The translations under genes were made by a program, and so were the position numbers. 64,000 nt of DNA from contig JBPJFY010000017.1 of assembly GCA_051208045.1 (NCBI GenBank), positions 1-64,000 on the forward strand, in the 5' to 3' direction. The notes under the pieces were generated by a model. It worked only from the letters and a program-made list of their open reading frames with translations. It had not been told where the DNA came from and searched no databases. Source of the DNA: LZORAL124-50-18 sp051208045 (GTDB taxonomy: Bacteria; Pseudomonadota; Gammaproteobacteria; Pseudomonadales; Oleiphilaceae). The stretch's first letter is position 1, and each line of letters begins with the position of its first letter. This document shows positions 49,278-59,700 of this stretch, piece after piece.

Positions 49278-51374
49278 TCAGATTTTGTTGATAATCGCTT
49301 CCGCAATATTCCCAGGAGCCTCGGAATACTTCAAAAACTCCATCGTATAAGTAGCTCGACCTTGAGTTGCCGACCTTAGATCGGTCGCATAACCAAACAT
49401 CTCACCTAAAGGGACCTCAGCATTGACAATCTTACCGGCAGGACTTTCATCCATTCCAACAACTAAACCGCGCCGTCGATTAAGATCACCAACTACATCG
49501 CCCATATTTTCCTCTGGTGTAACTACCTCAACCTTCATAATAGGCTCCAGCAATACCGCTCCACCATGCTCGGAAAGCTTCTTTGTCGCCATACTGGACG
49601 CAATTTTAAAGGCCATCTCATTTGAATCAACATCGTGATATGACCCATCATATAAAACCGCTTTCAACGACAATATGGGGTAACCAGCAAGCACGCCATT
49701 TTGCATCTGCTCGCGCACCCCTTTCTCGATAGCTGGAATAAATTCCTTAGGAACCACGCCTCCAACTATTTCGTTAACAAACTCCAATCCTTCTTCACCG
49801 TCAGCTCTGGACTCAAATCTCAGCCAAACATGACCGTATTGTCCTCGCCCACCAGATTGACGAACAAACTTGCCCTCAATCTCGGCAATCTTGGTAATCG
49901 CCTCACGGTAGGCGACCTGGGGCTTACCAATATTTGCCTCAACCCCAAACTCGCGCTTCATTCGATCCACAATAATATCGAGATGAAGCTCACCCATCCC
50001 GGATATTATGGTCTGACCCGTCTCCTCATCCGTCTTGACACGGAATGAAGGATCCTCCTGAGCCAACTTACTTAATGCAATTCCCATCTTATCCTGATCA
50101 GCCTTAGACCTCGGCTCTACGGCTACCGAAATCACTGGCTCAGGGAAATCCATCTTCTCCAGGGTTATGACGCTATTCATCGCACAAAGGGTTTCACCCG
50201 TTGTCACATCTTTCAGGCCAATCCCGGCAGCGATATCACCGGCCCGTACTTCTTTTATCTCTTCCCGACTATTTGCATGCATTTGGACCATTCGCCCAAT
50301 GCGCTCTCTTCTTCCTTTAATCGGGTTGTAAACGACGCTACCGGATTCAAGAGTCCCGGAGTACACCCTAAAAAACGTCAATGTGCCAACATAAGGATCG
50401 GTCGCGATTTTAAATGCGAGCGCCGCAAACGGGGCATCATCTTTGGCGTAACGAGACTCTACAGTCTCACCATCATCCAAGACACCTTCTATCGGCTTAA
50501 CTTCTTCAGGCGATGGCAGATATTCAATTACGGCATCCAGAACAGCCTGAACGCCTTTATTTTTAAACGCAGACCCACCCAGAACAGGCACAATCTCATT
50601 GGCCAAGGTGCGCATTCGAAGACCAGCTTTGATTTCTGCTTCAGACAATTCACCGTCTTCGAGATACTTTTCCATCAGCTCATCCGAAGCTTCCGCAGCT
50701 GATTCGACCATAAATTCCCGCATCTCTTCGCACTGAGAGAGCATCTCGACAGGAATATCTTCATAGCTGAAGGACATTCCCATGTCACCCTCACTCCAGA
50801 TGATTGACTTCATCTTTATGAGATCTACGACACCACTGAACACTTCTTCAGCGCCAATAGTCATTTGGATTGGCACCGGCACCGCACCAAGTCTCGCCTT
50901 GAGCTGATCAACAACAGACTCAAAACTCGCTCCGGCCCGATCCATTTTATTTACAAACACAATTCTTGGCACATGGTACTTATTCGCTTGCCGCCAAACC
51001 GTCTCCGTTTGAGGCTGAACACCTGAAGATCCGCACAGCACCACCACCGCGCCATCCAATACACGCAGTGACCGCTCCACTTCAATCGTGAAGTCCACAT
51101 GTCCCGGGGTATCAATAATATTTATCCGGTGCTCATCGAACTGGCGATCCATACCAGCCCAAAAACAGGTTGTTGCCGCAGAAGTAATGGTAATCCCACG
51201 CTCCTGCTCCTGCTCCATCCAATCCATTGTTGCAGCGCCATCGTGAACCTCTCCAATCTTATGTGAAAGACCGGTATAAAATAAAACTCGCTCCGTGGTA
51301 GTTGTTTTACCTGCATCAACGTGAGCACAAATACCAATGTTACGATATTTACTAATGGGAGTTTTACGAGGCAC
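49278..51374 (-). CDS. fusA: Elongation factor G
   Basis: A 698-residue translocation GTPase: GICAHVDAGKTTTTERVLFY (P loop), ERGITITSAATTCFW (switch I), DTPGHVDFTIEVERS (switch II), VNKMDRAGA. Domains III-V are complete, with the domain IV tip HVWLRFESR...GQYGHV. It lies between rpsG and tuf with gaps of 18 and 25 bp, the str operon order. Confidence 0.99.
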   Translation of the reverse strand: MPRKTPISKYRNIGICAHVDAGKTTTTERVLFYTGLSHKIGEVHDGAATMDWMEQEQERGITITSAATTCFWAGMDRQFDEHRINIIDTPGHVDFTIEVERSLRVLDGAVVVLCGSSGVQPQTETVWRQANKYHVPRIVFVNKMDRAGASFESVVDQLKARLGAVPVPIQMTIGAEEVFSGVVDLIKMKSIIWSEGDMGMSFSYEDIPVEMLSQCEEMREFMVESAAEASDELMEKYLEDGELSEAEIKAGLRMRTLANEIVPVLGGSAFKNKGVQAVLDAVIEYLPSPEEVKPIEGVLDDGETVESRYAKDDAPFAALAFKIATDPYVGTLTFFRVYSGTLESGSVVYNPIKGRRERIGRMVQMHANSREEIKEVRAGDIAAGIGLKDVTTGETLCAMNSVITLEKMDFPEPVISVAVEPRSKADQDKMGIALSKLAQEDPSFRVKTDEETGQTIISGMGELHLDIIVDRMKREFGVEANIGKPQVAYREAITKIAEIEGKFVRQSGGRGQYGHVWLRFESRADGEEGLEFVNEIVGGVVPKEFIPAIEKGVREQMQNGVLAGYPILSLKAVLYDGSYHDVDSNEMAFKIASSMATKKLSEHGGAVLLEPIMKVEVVTPEENMGDVVGDLNRRRGLVVGMDESPAGKIVNAEVPLGEMFGYATDLRSATQGRATYTMEFLKYSEAPGNIAEAIINKI

Positions 51375-51392
51375 TGCTTTATCCTGTCAATA

Positions 51393-51863
51393 TCAGAAAC
51401 GGTAGTGAGAGAATGCTTTGTTAGCTTCTGCCATTTTGTGCACATCTTCTCGCTTCTTGACTGCCGCCCCTTTACCTTCTGCTGCATCAAGAATTTCACC
51501 AGCCAATCTCAATGGCATGGACTTCTCTCCACGCTTACGGGAGTACTCAACCAGCCATCGCATTGCCAGAGCATTTTGACGTGATGGACGCACTTCAACA
51601 GGCACCTGATAAGTAGCTCCACCGACTCGGCGAGATTTTACTTCTACCATCGGCTGGATGTTCTCAAGCGCTTTTTCAAACATCTCCATCGGGTCGCCCT
51701 TTGCTTTCTTTTCGATAGCACTCAGCGCCCCGTAAACAATTTTTTCTGCTACGGATTTTTTACCACTAACCATTACATGGTTAATGAATTTAGCCAGACG
51801 TTGGCTCCCAAACTTGGGATCTGGCAGTGTTTCTCTTTTCGCGACGACGCGTCTTCTTGGCAT
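51393..51863 (-). CDS. rpsG: 30S ribosomal protein S7
   Basis: A 156-residue S7 (MPRRRVVAKRETLPDPKFGS, LAKFINHVMVSGKKSVAEKI, RVGGATYQVPVEVRPSRQNA). It organises the 30S head. The 155-bp gap up to rpsL holds a small hairpin (CCTG-TTAG-CAGG on the minus strand). In E. coli the S7-binding control site also lies between rpsL and rpsG; no specific match is claimed here. Confidence 0.98.
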   Translation of the reverse strand: MPRRRVVAKRETLPDPKFGSQRLAKFINHVMVSGKKSVAEKIVYGALSAIEKKAKGDPMEMFEKALENIQPMVEVKSRRVGGATYQVPVEVRPSRQNALAMRWLVEYSRKRGEKSMPLRLAGEILDAAEGKGAAVKKREDVHKMAEANKAFSHYRF

Positions 51864-52018
51864 GATAAGCCCTCTTTAATAACTCAATAGGTCTTCAGAT
51901 TTCCCACCCACATCGGGGCGCTCTTACTCTTACCTGCTAACAGGGAATGATTTTGAAACCTAAAACTCAATTCACACAAACCATTTGAAATCCGTGTTAA
52001 ACGTGCTTCAAATAAAGT

Positions 52019-52390
52019 TTATTTAGGTCGCTTTGCCCCATACTTGGAACGAGCCTGCTTACGGTTAGCTACACCGGAAGTATCAAGACTGCCACGTACA
52101 GTGTGATAACGAACACCAGGCAAGTCTTTAACACGCCCACCTCGAATCAACACAACACTATGCTCTTGCAAGTTGTGACCTTCACCACCGATGTAGGAGG
52201 TTACTTCGTACCCATTGGTCAAACGAACCCTGCAGACTTTACGCAGCGCTGAGTTTGGCTTTTTAGGTGTAGTAGTATATACACGAGTGCAAACACCTCG
52301 ACGCTGTGGACAGCCTTGTAACGCCGGAACGTCACTTTTTTCAACTGCACGTCTACGAGGCTTACGCACCAATTGGTTAATTGTTGCCAT
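52019..52390 (-). CDS. rpsL: 30S ribosomal protein S12
   Basis: A 123-residue S12 (MATINQLVRKPRRRAVEKSD, TTTPKKPNSALRKVCRVRLT). Lys43 in PKKPNSA and the Lys in RVKDLPG, where streptomycin-resistance changes usually occur, are wild type. It begins the str cluster after the rpoC terminator. Confidence 0.98.
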   Translation of the reverse strand: MATINQLVRKPRRRAVEKSDVPALQGCPQRRGVCTRVYTTTPKKPNSALRKVCRVRLTNGYEVTSYIGGEGHNLQEHSVVLIRGGRVKDLPGVRYHTVRGSLDTSGVANRKQARSKYGAKRPK

Positions 52391-52441
52391 TAAGCTTACT
52401 CCATTTTACAAACACAGGCCCGAACGAACCCCAAGCCTACT

Positions 52442-52478
52442 AAAAATAAGGGAGGCAAGTCTAAAGACACTCCCTCCC
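52442..52478 (-). terminator. Terminator of rpoBC
   Basis: On the minus strand GGGAGG...GTGTCT pairs with AGACTTGCCTCCC around a two-base loop, with small bulges, followed by TTATTTTT. It begins about 40 bp after the rpoC stop and separates the rpoBC transcript from rpsL. Confidence 0.75.
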
Positions 52479-52517
52479 CTAGTCAAGACCATCTATTGAA
52501 TATTTTACATACAGTAC

Positions 52518-55500
52518 TTAGTCACGATCTTTATTCAACTCGGCCGTTAACGCTTCAGCCAGCTCATCCGTGTTGACACCACCCATAGACTCACCTGAGC
52601 GCGAATTCCTGCTCTTTCTGGCGTTGTGATACGTCAGCCCGGTTCCTGCAGGAATAAGTCGGCCAACAACGACGTTTTCCTTCAGACCGCGCAAAAAGTC
52701 TTGCTTTCCTGTAACCGCTCCCTCGGTGAGAACCCGAGTAGTTTCCTGGAACGATGCAGCTGAAATAAAGGATTCTGTTGCAAGCGACGCTTTCGTAATA
52801 CCCAGCAATACTCTTTCGTACCGCGCAGGCATCATATCTTTTGAATCGGCAATTTCATTTTCTTCCAGGATCTTAAAGTATTCAACCTGATCACCGGTAA
52901 TCAATGGCGTATCACCTGGATCCAGAACCTCAACCTTTCTCAACATTTGCCGAACAATAACTTCAATGTGCTTGTCATTGATGACAACGCCTTGCAGACG
53001 GTAGACATCCTGTATTTCATTAATGATGTACTTCGCCAGTTCACCAACACCCAACAAGCGTAAAATGTCATGAGGATTCGAAGGGCCATCAGAGATAACC
53101 TCACCCTTCTCAACCTGCTCACCTTCAAATACGTTGAGTTGACGCCACTTGGGAATCAGGGTCTCAACCGGGTCACTCCCATCTTTGGGCGTTAACACCA
53201 ATCGCTTTTTGCCTTTAGTTTCTTTACCAAAACTTACCATTCCACTGATTTCAGCAAGAATGGAAGACTCTTTCGGCTTTCTCGCTTCGAACAAGTCAGC
53301 AACCCGAGGCAAACCACCGGTAATATCACGTGTTTTGGAAGATTCCTGAGGTACCCGCGCAACGATATCCCCTTTATCAATATAGTCCCCGTTCTTCAGA
53401 GAAATCAGCGCGTTAGCGGGCAAAAAGTACTGGACAGGCGTATCCGTTCCAGGAACAGTAACCTCTTCACCATTTTCATCCAACAACTGGATCATCGGTC
53501 TCAGATCTTTACCTGCCGCAGGACGATCTTTAGGATCCATCACCATGGTTGTTGACAACCCAGTGAGTTCATCCGTTTGGGTGGTTATGGTAATACCTTC
53601 CTCCATACCAACAAACTGAACTTTACCCTCACGCTCTGACACAATTGGGTGTGTATGCGGATCCCATTTGGCGACGATTTGTCCGGCGTCAACGGTATCT
53701 CCGTTTTTCGCTGTCAATATGGCACCGTAAGGCAGCTTGTACCACTCCCTTTCTCGCCCATGCTCATCAGCCACGGCCAGCGCAGACGAGCGAGAGACAA
53801 CAACCAGATTGCCATCTTTCCGCTCAATTGACTTCATATTGTGAAGCCGAACAACACCCCCGTGTTTCACTTGAATGTTATCAACAGCAGACGCCCGAGA
53901 GGCAGCCCCCCCGATGTGGAACGTACGCATTGTTAACTGGGTACCGGGCTCACCGATAGACTGCGCAGCGATAACCCCTACGGCTTCACCGACGTTAACC
54001 AGATGGCCTCTAGCCAGATCTCGACCGTAGCAATTCGAACAGACACCGTATTTCGTGTTACACGTAATCGCTGAACGGACCCAAACCTCATCCACCCCTG
54101 AATTTTCCAGGACGGCGACATTCGCCTCGTCAAGAAATGTTCCAGCCGGGAGCACCACATCCACTTCATTACCTGGAGCAAAAATATCCCGGGCAGCCAC
54201 TCGCCCAAGCACCCTGTCGCCCAAGGGAACAACGACATCACCACCTTCAATATGAGGTGTCACCATAAAGCCTTTGTCAGTACCGCAGTCTACTTCGGTC
54301 ACAACCATATCTTGAGCGACATCCACCAACCGACGAGTCAAGTACCCAGAGTTCGCAGTTTTCAAGGCCGTATCCGCCAAACCTTTTCGTGCCCCGTGCG
54401 TAGATATGAAGTACTGAAGTACGTTCAATCCCTCTCGGAAGTTCGCAGTAATTGGTGTTTCGATGATGGAACCATCTGGTTTGGCCATCAGTCCGCGCAT
54501 CCCGGCCAACTGACGTATCTGAGCAGCAGAACCCCGCGCTCCGGAGTCAGCCATCATGTATACCGAGTTGAAGGAATCCTGATCCACTTCATCGCCATTA
54601 CGATCAATGACCGTTTCTTTACCCAACGTTTCCATCATCGCCTTGGCGACTTTATCGTTAGCCCGCGACCAAATATCAATAACCTTGTTGTATTTCTCGC
54701 CCTGCGTTAACAATCCATTTGCAAACTGTGACTCAATCTCCTTCACCTCGGCCTCAGCGGCATCAATCACTCCTTTTTTGGCATCTGGAATAACGAAATC
54801 ATTTACACCGATGGAAGAGCCTGACTTGGTCGCTTGGGAAAATCCTAAGTACATTAACTGGTCGGCAAAGATTACTGTGTCTTTCAGCCCGCACTTTCGA
54901 TACGAGGAATTGATCAAGCGAGAAATTGCCTTTTTGGTCATTGCTTGATTCACGAGAGCAAAAGGCAAACCATCCGGCAGAATGTCGAACAAAAGCGCTC
55001 TACCCACGGTGGTTTCCACGACGCTCGTGGTTTCAATACGCTCATTGTTTTCTCCAAACTCAACTTCCTTGACACGTACTTTTACGACCGCCTGAAGATG
55101 AGCTTTGTTTGACCCATAAGCGCGACTTACTTCTTTGATGTCCGAAAACACCATACCTTCACCCAACACGTTGATCTTTGAGCGAGTCATGTAGTACAGG
55201 CCCAATACAACATCCTGTGAAGGCACAATAATTGGTTCGCCGTTTGCTGGCGAGAGCACGTTGTTGGTGGACATCATCAGTGCGCGGGCTTCCAACTGAG
55301 CTTCAAGCGTAAGCGGTACGTGAACCGCCATTTGGTCACCGTCAAAGTCAGCGTTGTAAGCCGCACAAACGAGAGGATGTAGATTAATCGCTTTACCTTC
55401 TATCAATACAGGCTCGAAAGCCTGAATACCCAGACGGTGCAGTGTAGGTGCACGGTTGAGCATTACCGGGTGCTCTCGTATAACCTCAGCAAGAATATCC

Positions 55501-56726
55501 CATACTTCAGCGGTTTCCCGCTCCACCATTTTCTTGGCAGCTTTAATCGTGGTCGCCAAGCCCCTATGCTCGAGTTTGCTAAAAATAAATGGCTTAAACA
55601 GCTCCAGCGCCATTTTCTTTGGCAAACCACACTGATGCAACTTCAAGCTGGGGCCAACAACAATTACGGATCGACCAGAATAGTCTACTCGCTTACCCAG
55701 CAGGTTCTGACGAAATCGACCTTGTTTACCCTTGATCATGTCAGCGAGAGATTTCAGTGGGCGCTTATTCGAGCCTGTAATGGCACGACCTCGGCGACCA
55801 TTATCCAGCAACGCATCCACAGACTCCTGCAGCATACGCTTTTCATTACGCACAATGATATCCGGCGCACTCAACTCAAGAAGACGCTTCAATCGATTGT
55901 TTCGATTGATAACTCGCCGGTACAAGTCATTCAAATCGGACGTAGCAAACCGCCCACCATCCAGAGGAACCAGAGGTCTCAAATCTGGCGGTAGCACTGG
56001 AAGCACATCCAGAATCATCCATTCAGGTTTATTGCCTGAAGCCTGGAAAGACTCCATCAGCTTCAGTCGCTTTGACAATTTCTTGATTTTCGTTTCAGAG
56101 TTTGTGGCAGGAATTTCTTCGCGCAACGTTTCGATTTCTTCTTCCAAATCGATGTCTTTCAGAAGGCGCTGAATAGCCTCCGCACCCATTTTTGCTTCAA
56201 AGTCATCCCCAAACTCTTCCAACGCTTCATAGTACTGCTCATCCGTCAACAACTGCCCACGCTCGAGTGTCGTCATCCCTGGATCGATAACGATGAAGGA
56301 CTCAAAATAAAGTACGCGTTCAATATCCCGCAGAGTCATGTCAAGCAGCAAACCGATACGGGACGGCAACGATTTCAAAAACCAAATGTGAGCAACCGGA
56401 CTGGCCAGCTCTATGTGCCCCATCCTGTCACGACGCACATTTGCTAAGGCGACTTCCACGCCACACTTTTCGCAGATTACACCACGATGTTTGAGCCGCT
56501 TATATTTACCGCACAGGCACTCATAATCCTTTATGGGACCAAAAATTTTGGCACAGAACAAACCGTCTCGTTCGGGTTTAAAGGTTCGATAGTTTATGGT
56601 TTCAGGCTTTTTAACCTCACCGTAAGACCAAGATCGAATCATTTCAGGCGACGCGAGACCGATACGAATGGAATCGAACTCATGCTTATTATTTTGGCTT
56701 TTTAAGATATTCAATAAATCTTTCAT
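52518..56726 (-). CDS. rpoC: RNA polymerase beta' subunit
   Basis: A 1402-residue beta' subunit. The N-terminal zinc site (CLCGKYKRLKHRGVICEKCG) and the clamp/sigma-binding helices (RNNRLKRLLELSAPDIIVRN) precede the catalytic loop NADFDGD at residues 458-464, which holds the three Mg-binding Asp. The bridge helix (GARGSAAQIRQLAGMRGLM), trigger loop (NFREGLNVLQYFISTHGARK) and second zinc site (CNTKYGVCSNCYGRD) follow. Length matches the gammaproteobacterial form. It starts 57 bp after rpoB. Confidence 0.99.
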   Translation of the reverse strand: MKDLLNILKSQNNKHEFDSIRIGLASPEMIRSWSYGEVKKPETINYRTFKPERDGLFCAKIFGPIKDYECLCGKYKRLKHRGVICEKCGVEVALANVRRDRMGHIELASPVAHIWFLKSLPSRIGLLLDMTLRDIERVLYFESFIVIDPGMTTLERGQLLTDEQYYEALEEFGDDFEAKMGAEAIQRLLKDIDLEEEIETLREEIPATNSETKIKKLSKRLKLMESFQASGNKPEWMILDVLPVLPPDLRPLVPLDGGRFATSDLNDLYRRVINRNNRLKRLLELSAPDIIVRNEKRMLQESVDALLDNGRRGRAITGSNKRPLKSLADMIKGKQGRFRQNLLGKRVDYSGRSVIVVGPSLKLHQCGLPKKMALELFKPFIFSKLEHRGLATTIKAAKKMVERETAEVWDILAEVIREHPVMLNRAPTLHRLGIQAFEPVLIEGKAINLHPLVCAAYNADFDGDQMAVHVPLTLEAQLEARALMMSTNNVLSPANGEPIIVPSQDVVLGLYYMTRSKINVLGEGMVFSDIKEVSRAYGSNKAHLQAVVKVRVKEVEFGENNERIETTSVVETTVGRALLFDILPDGLPFALVNQAMTKKAISRLINSSYRKCGLKDTVIFADQLMYLGFSQATKSGSSIGVNDFVIPDAKKGVIDAAEAEVKEIESQFANGLLTQGEKYNKVIDIWSRANDKVAKAMMETLGKETVIDRNGDEVDQDSFNSVYMMADSGARGSAAQIRQLAGMRGLMAKPDGSIIETPITANFREGLNVLQYFISTHGARKGLADTALKTANSGYLTRRLVDVAQDMVVTEVDCGTDKGFMVTPHIEGGDVVVPLGDRVLGRVAARDIFAPGNEVDVVLPAGTFLDEANVAVLENSGVDEVWVRSAITCNTKYGVCSNCYGRDLARGHLVNVGEAVGVIAAQSIGEPGTQLTMRTFHIGGAASRASAVDNIQVKHGGVVRLHNMKSIERKDGNLVVVSRSSALAVADEHGREREWYKLPYGAILTAKNGDTVDAGQIVAKWDPHTHPIVSEREGKVQFVGMEEGITITTQTDELTGLSTTMVMDPKDRPAAGKDLRPMIQLLDENGEEVTVPGTDTPVQYFLPANALISLKNGDYIDKGDIVARVPQESSKTRDITGGLPRVADLFEARKPKESSILAEISGMVSFGKETKGKKRLVLTPKDGSDPVETLIPKWRQLNVFEGEQVEKGEVISDGPSNPHDILRLLGVGELAKYIINEIQDVYRLQGVVINDKHIEVIVRQMLRKVEVLDPGDTPLITGDQVEYFKILEENEIADSKDMMPARYERVLLGITKASLATESFISAASFQETTRVLTEGAVTGKQDFLRGLKENVVVGRLIPAGTGLTYHNARKSRNSRSGESMGGVNTDELAEALTAELNKDRD

Positions 56727-56783
56727 ATTAAATCACCCAGAGGATGCCTAGTAATTAATTTCAGTACCACGAGTCGATCAGGA

Positions 56784-59700
56784 TTACTCAGTTTCCAGCT
56801 CTATATCGATACCAAGAGACCTAATTTCTTTTACCAGTACGTTAAACGACTCTGGCATTCCCGGCTCCATTCTATGATCGCCATCCACAATGTTTTTGTA
56901 CATTTTGGTTCTACCGTTCACATCATCCGACTTGACGGTCAACATTTCCTGAAGTGTGTACGCTGCGCCATACGCTTCCAGTGCCCACACTTCCATCTCC
57001 CCGAATCTCTGACCTCCAAACTGAGCCTTACCACCCAGCGGCTGCTGTGTAACCAAACTGTAAGAGCCAGTAGATCGGGCATGCATTTTGTCATCCACCA
57101 AGTGGTTCAACTTGAGCATGTACATGTAACCTACGGTCACTTTTCGACTGAATTGATCGCCGGTGCGACCATCAAACAGGGTTATCTGACCGCTATCATC
57201 CATCGAAGCCAAACGAAGCAGCTCTTTGATCTCAGCTTCTTTTGCACCATCGAATACTGGTGTAGCAATGGGAACACCGCCGGCCAAGTTGCCAGCCAGC
57301 GTCAATACCTCGGTGTCACTTAGGCTGTCCAGAGACTCCTGCTTCCCGCCCGAGGAATTGTAAATTTTATCCAGAAACTCGCGGATATCACTCACCGCAC
57401 GCTGCTGCTTGACCATCTCATTGATTCGCTTACCCAATCCTTTGGCGGCAGCACCTAAATGCGTCTCCAACACCTGCCCTACGTTCATACGCGATGGAAC
57501 ACCCAGTGGGTTCAACACGATATCAACGGGCTCTCCATTCTCATCGTAGGGCATATCCTCAACGGGCATAATTACGGAGATAACACCTTTATTCCCATGC
57601 CTTCCAGCCATCTTGTCTCCAGGCTGAATACGACGTTTAATTGCGACATAAACTTTAACAATTTTCAGTACGCCAGGCGCTAGATCATCTCCAGTTTGCA
57701 ACTTACGTTTTTTGTCTTCAAAACGTTCTTCTTGCTCCGCCTTTCGTTCTTTCAGTTGTGCTTCTGCCTTTTCAAGCAACTCGTTTCTGTCTTCGTCTTC
57801 AAATCTAAATTTGAACCAGTTGACAGGCTCAATACGGGACAATGCTTCTTCTGTGATCGCCTCACCTTTTGAAAGGCCTGATCCAGAAATGACGATTCCG
57901 CCAGTCAAGGACTGCTTCAGACGCTCATAAGTTGCCGCCTCAACAATTCTGTACTCGTCCTTCAAATCCTTCCTGAATTTGTCAAGCTCGGATTTCTCGA
58001 TATCCAACGCACGCTGATCCTTCTCGACACCATCTCGCGTAAAAACCTGCACATCAATGACGGTTCCTCGCGTGCCGGTTGATACACGCAGCGATGTATC
58101 TTTAACATCAGAAGCCTTTTCACCGAAAATCGCTCGCAAGAGTTTTTCTTCAGGCGTAAGTTGCGTCTCTCCTTTGGGCGTCACTTTCCCAACAAGGATA
58201 TCGCCAGGACCAACTTCGGCACCAATATACACGATCCCTGATTCATCCAACTTGGCCAGCGCACTCTCACCAACATTGGGAATATCAGCGGTAATCTCTT
58301 CACTACCCAATTTCGTATCCCGAGCAATACAGGTCAGCTCTTGAATATGAATGGTCGTAAAACGATCTTCCTGCACAACTCGCTCGGACACCATAATGGA
58401 ATCCTCAAAGTTGTAACCATTCCAGGGCATAAAGGCAATTCGCATGTTCTGCCCTAACGCCAGCTCGCCCATGTCTACGGATGGACCATCTGCCAGTACA
58501 TCGCCACGCTCGACCTGATCACCTACAGAGACGAGAGATCGTTGATTTATACAGGTATTTTGGTTAGACCGGGTGTACTTAGTCAGATTGTAGATATCTA
58601 CACCAGCATCACCGATTGGCGTCTCGTCGTCATTGACTCGCACAACAATACGTGCAGCATCGACACTTTCAATAGCGCCACCACGCTTTGCAACCACACA
58701 CACGCCAGAGTCCTGGGCAACGATTCGCTCAATCCCTGTTCCAACCAACGGCTTCTCAGAAATTAGTGTCGGAACCGCTTGCCGCTGCATGTTCGAACCC
58801 ATCAATGCCCGGTTAGCATCATCATGCTCCAAAAACGGGATCAGTGATGCAGCTACCGAAACTACCTGACGAGGAGAGACGTCCATGTAGTTTACTTTCT
58901 CAGGTGGCATGACGGTAAATTCGTTTTTGTGCCTTACGGTTACCAACTCATCCGTCAACTTTCCGTTTTCGTCAGTACTCGCACTGGCCTGAGCAATAAC
59001 ATATTCGCTCTCTTCAATTGCTGACAAATATTCGATATCTTCGGAGACAAGGCCATCGACTACTTTTCTGTATGGGCTTTCCAGGAATCCATAGGAGTTT
59101 GTTCGTGCGTAGGTAGCCAGCGAATTAATCAAACCAATGTTCGGCCCTTCAGGTGTTTCGATAGGGCATACGCGACCGTAATGCGTAGGATGCACGTCGC
59201 GCACCTCAAATCCTGCACGCTCACGAGTCAGACCACCAGGACCCAAAGCTGAAACCCGTCGTTTGTGCGTAATCTCAGACAATGGGTTGTTCTGATCCAT
59301 AAATTGGGAGAGCTGGCTAGAGCCAAAAAACTCTTTAACAGCAGCAGCCACAGGCTTAGCATTAATCAAATCCTGAGGCATCAACCCTTCCGACTCGGCC
59401 AAACTCAAACGCTCGCGCACAGCTCTTTCAACGCGAACCAACCCAACTCGGAACTGATTTTCCGCCATTTCACCGACAGATCTGATTCGACGGTTTCCTA
59501 AGTGATCGATATCATCGACCTCGCCCTTACCATTTCGGATATCGATCAACGTCTGAAGCACACTAATAATGTCTTCTTTATCCAATATCCCGGGGCCGAC
59601 TTCTTCGTCTCGTCCTATTCTGCGGTTGAACTTCATTCGCCCTACAGCAGACAAGTCATAACGCTCTTCTGTGAAAAACAAGTTTTCAAATAGATTTTCT

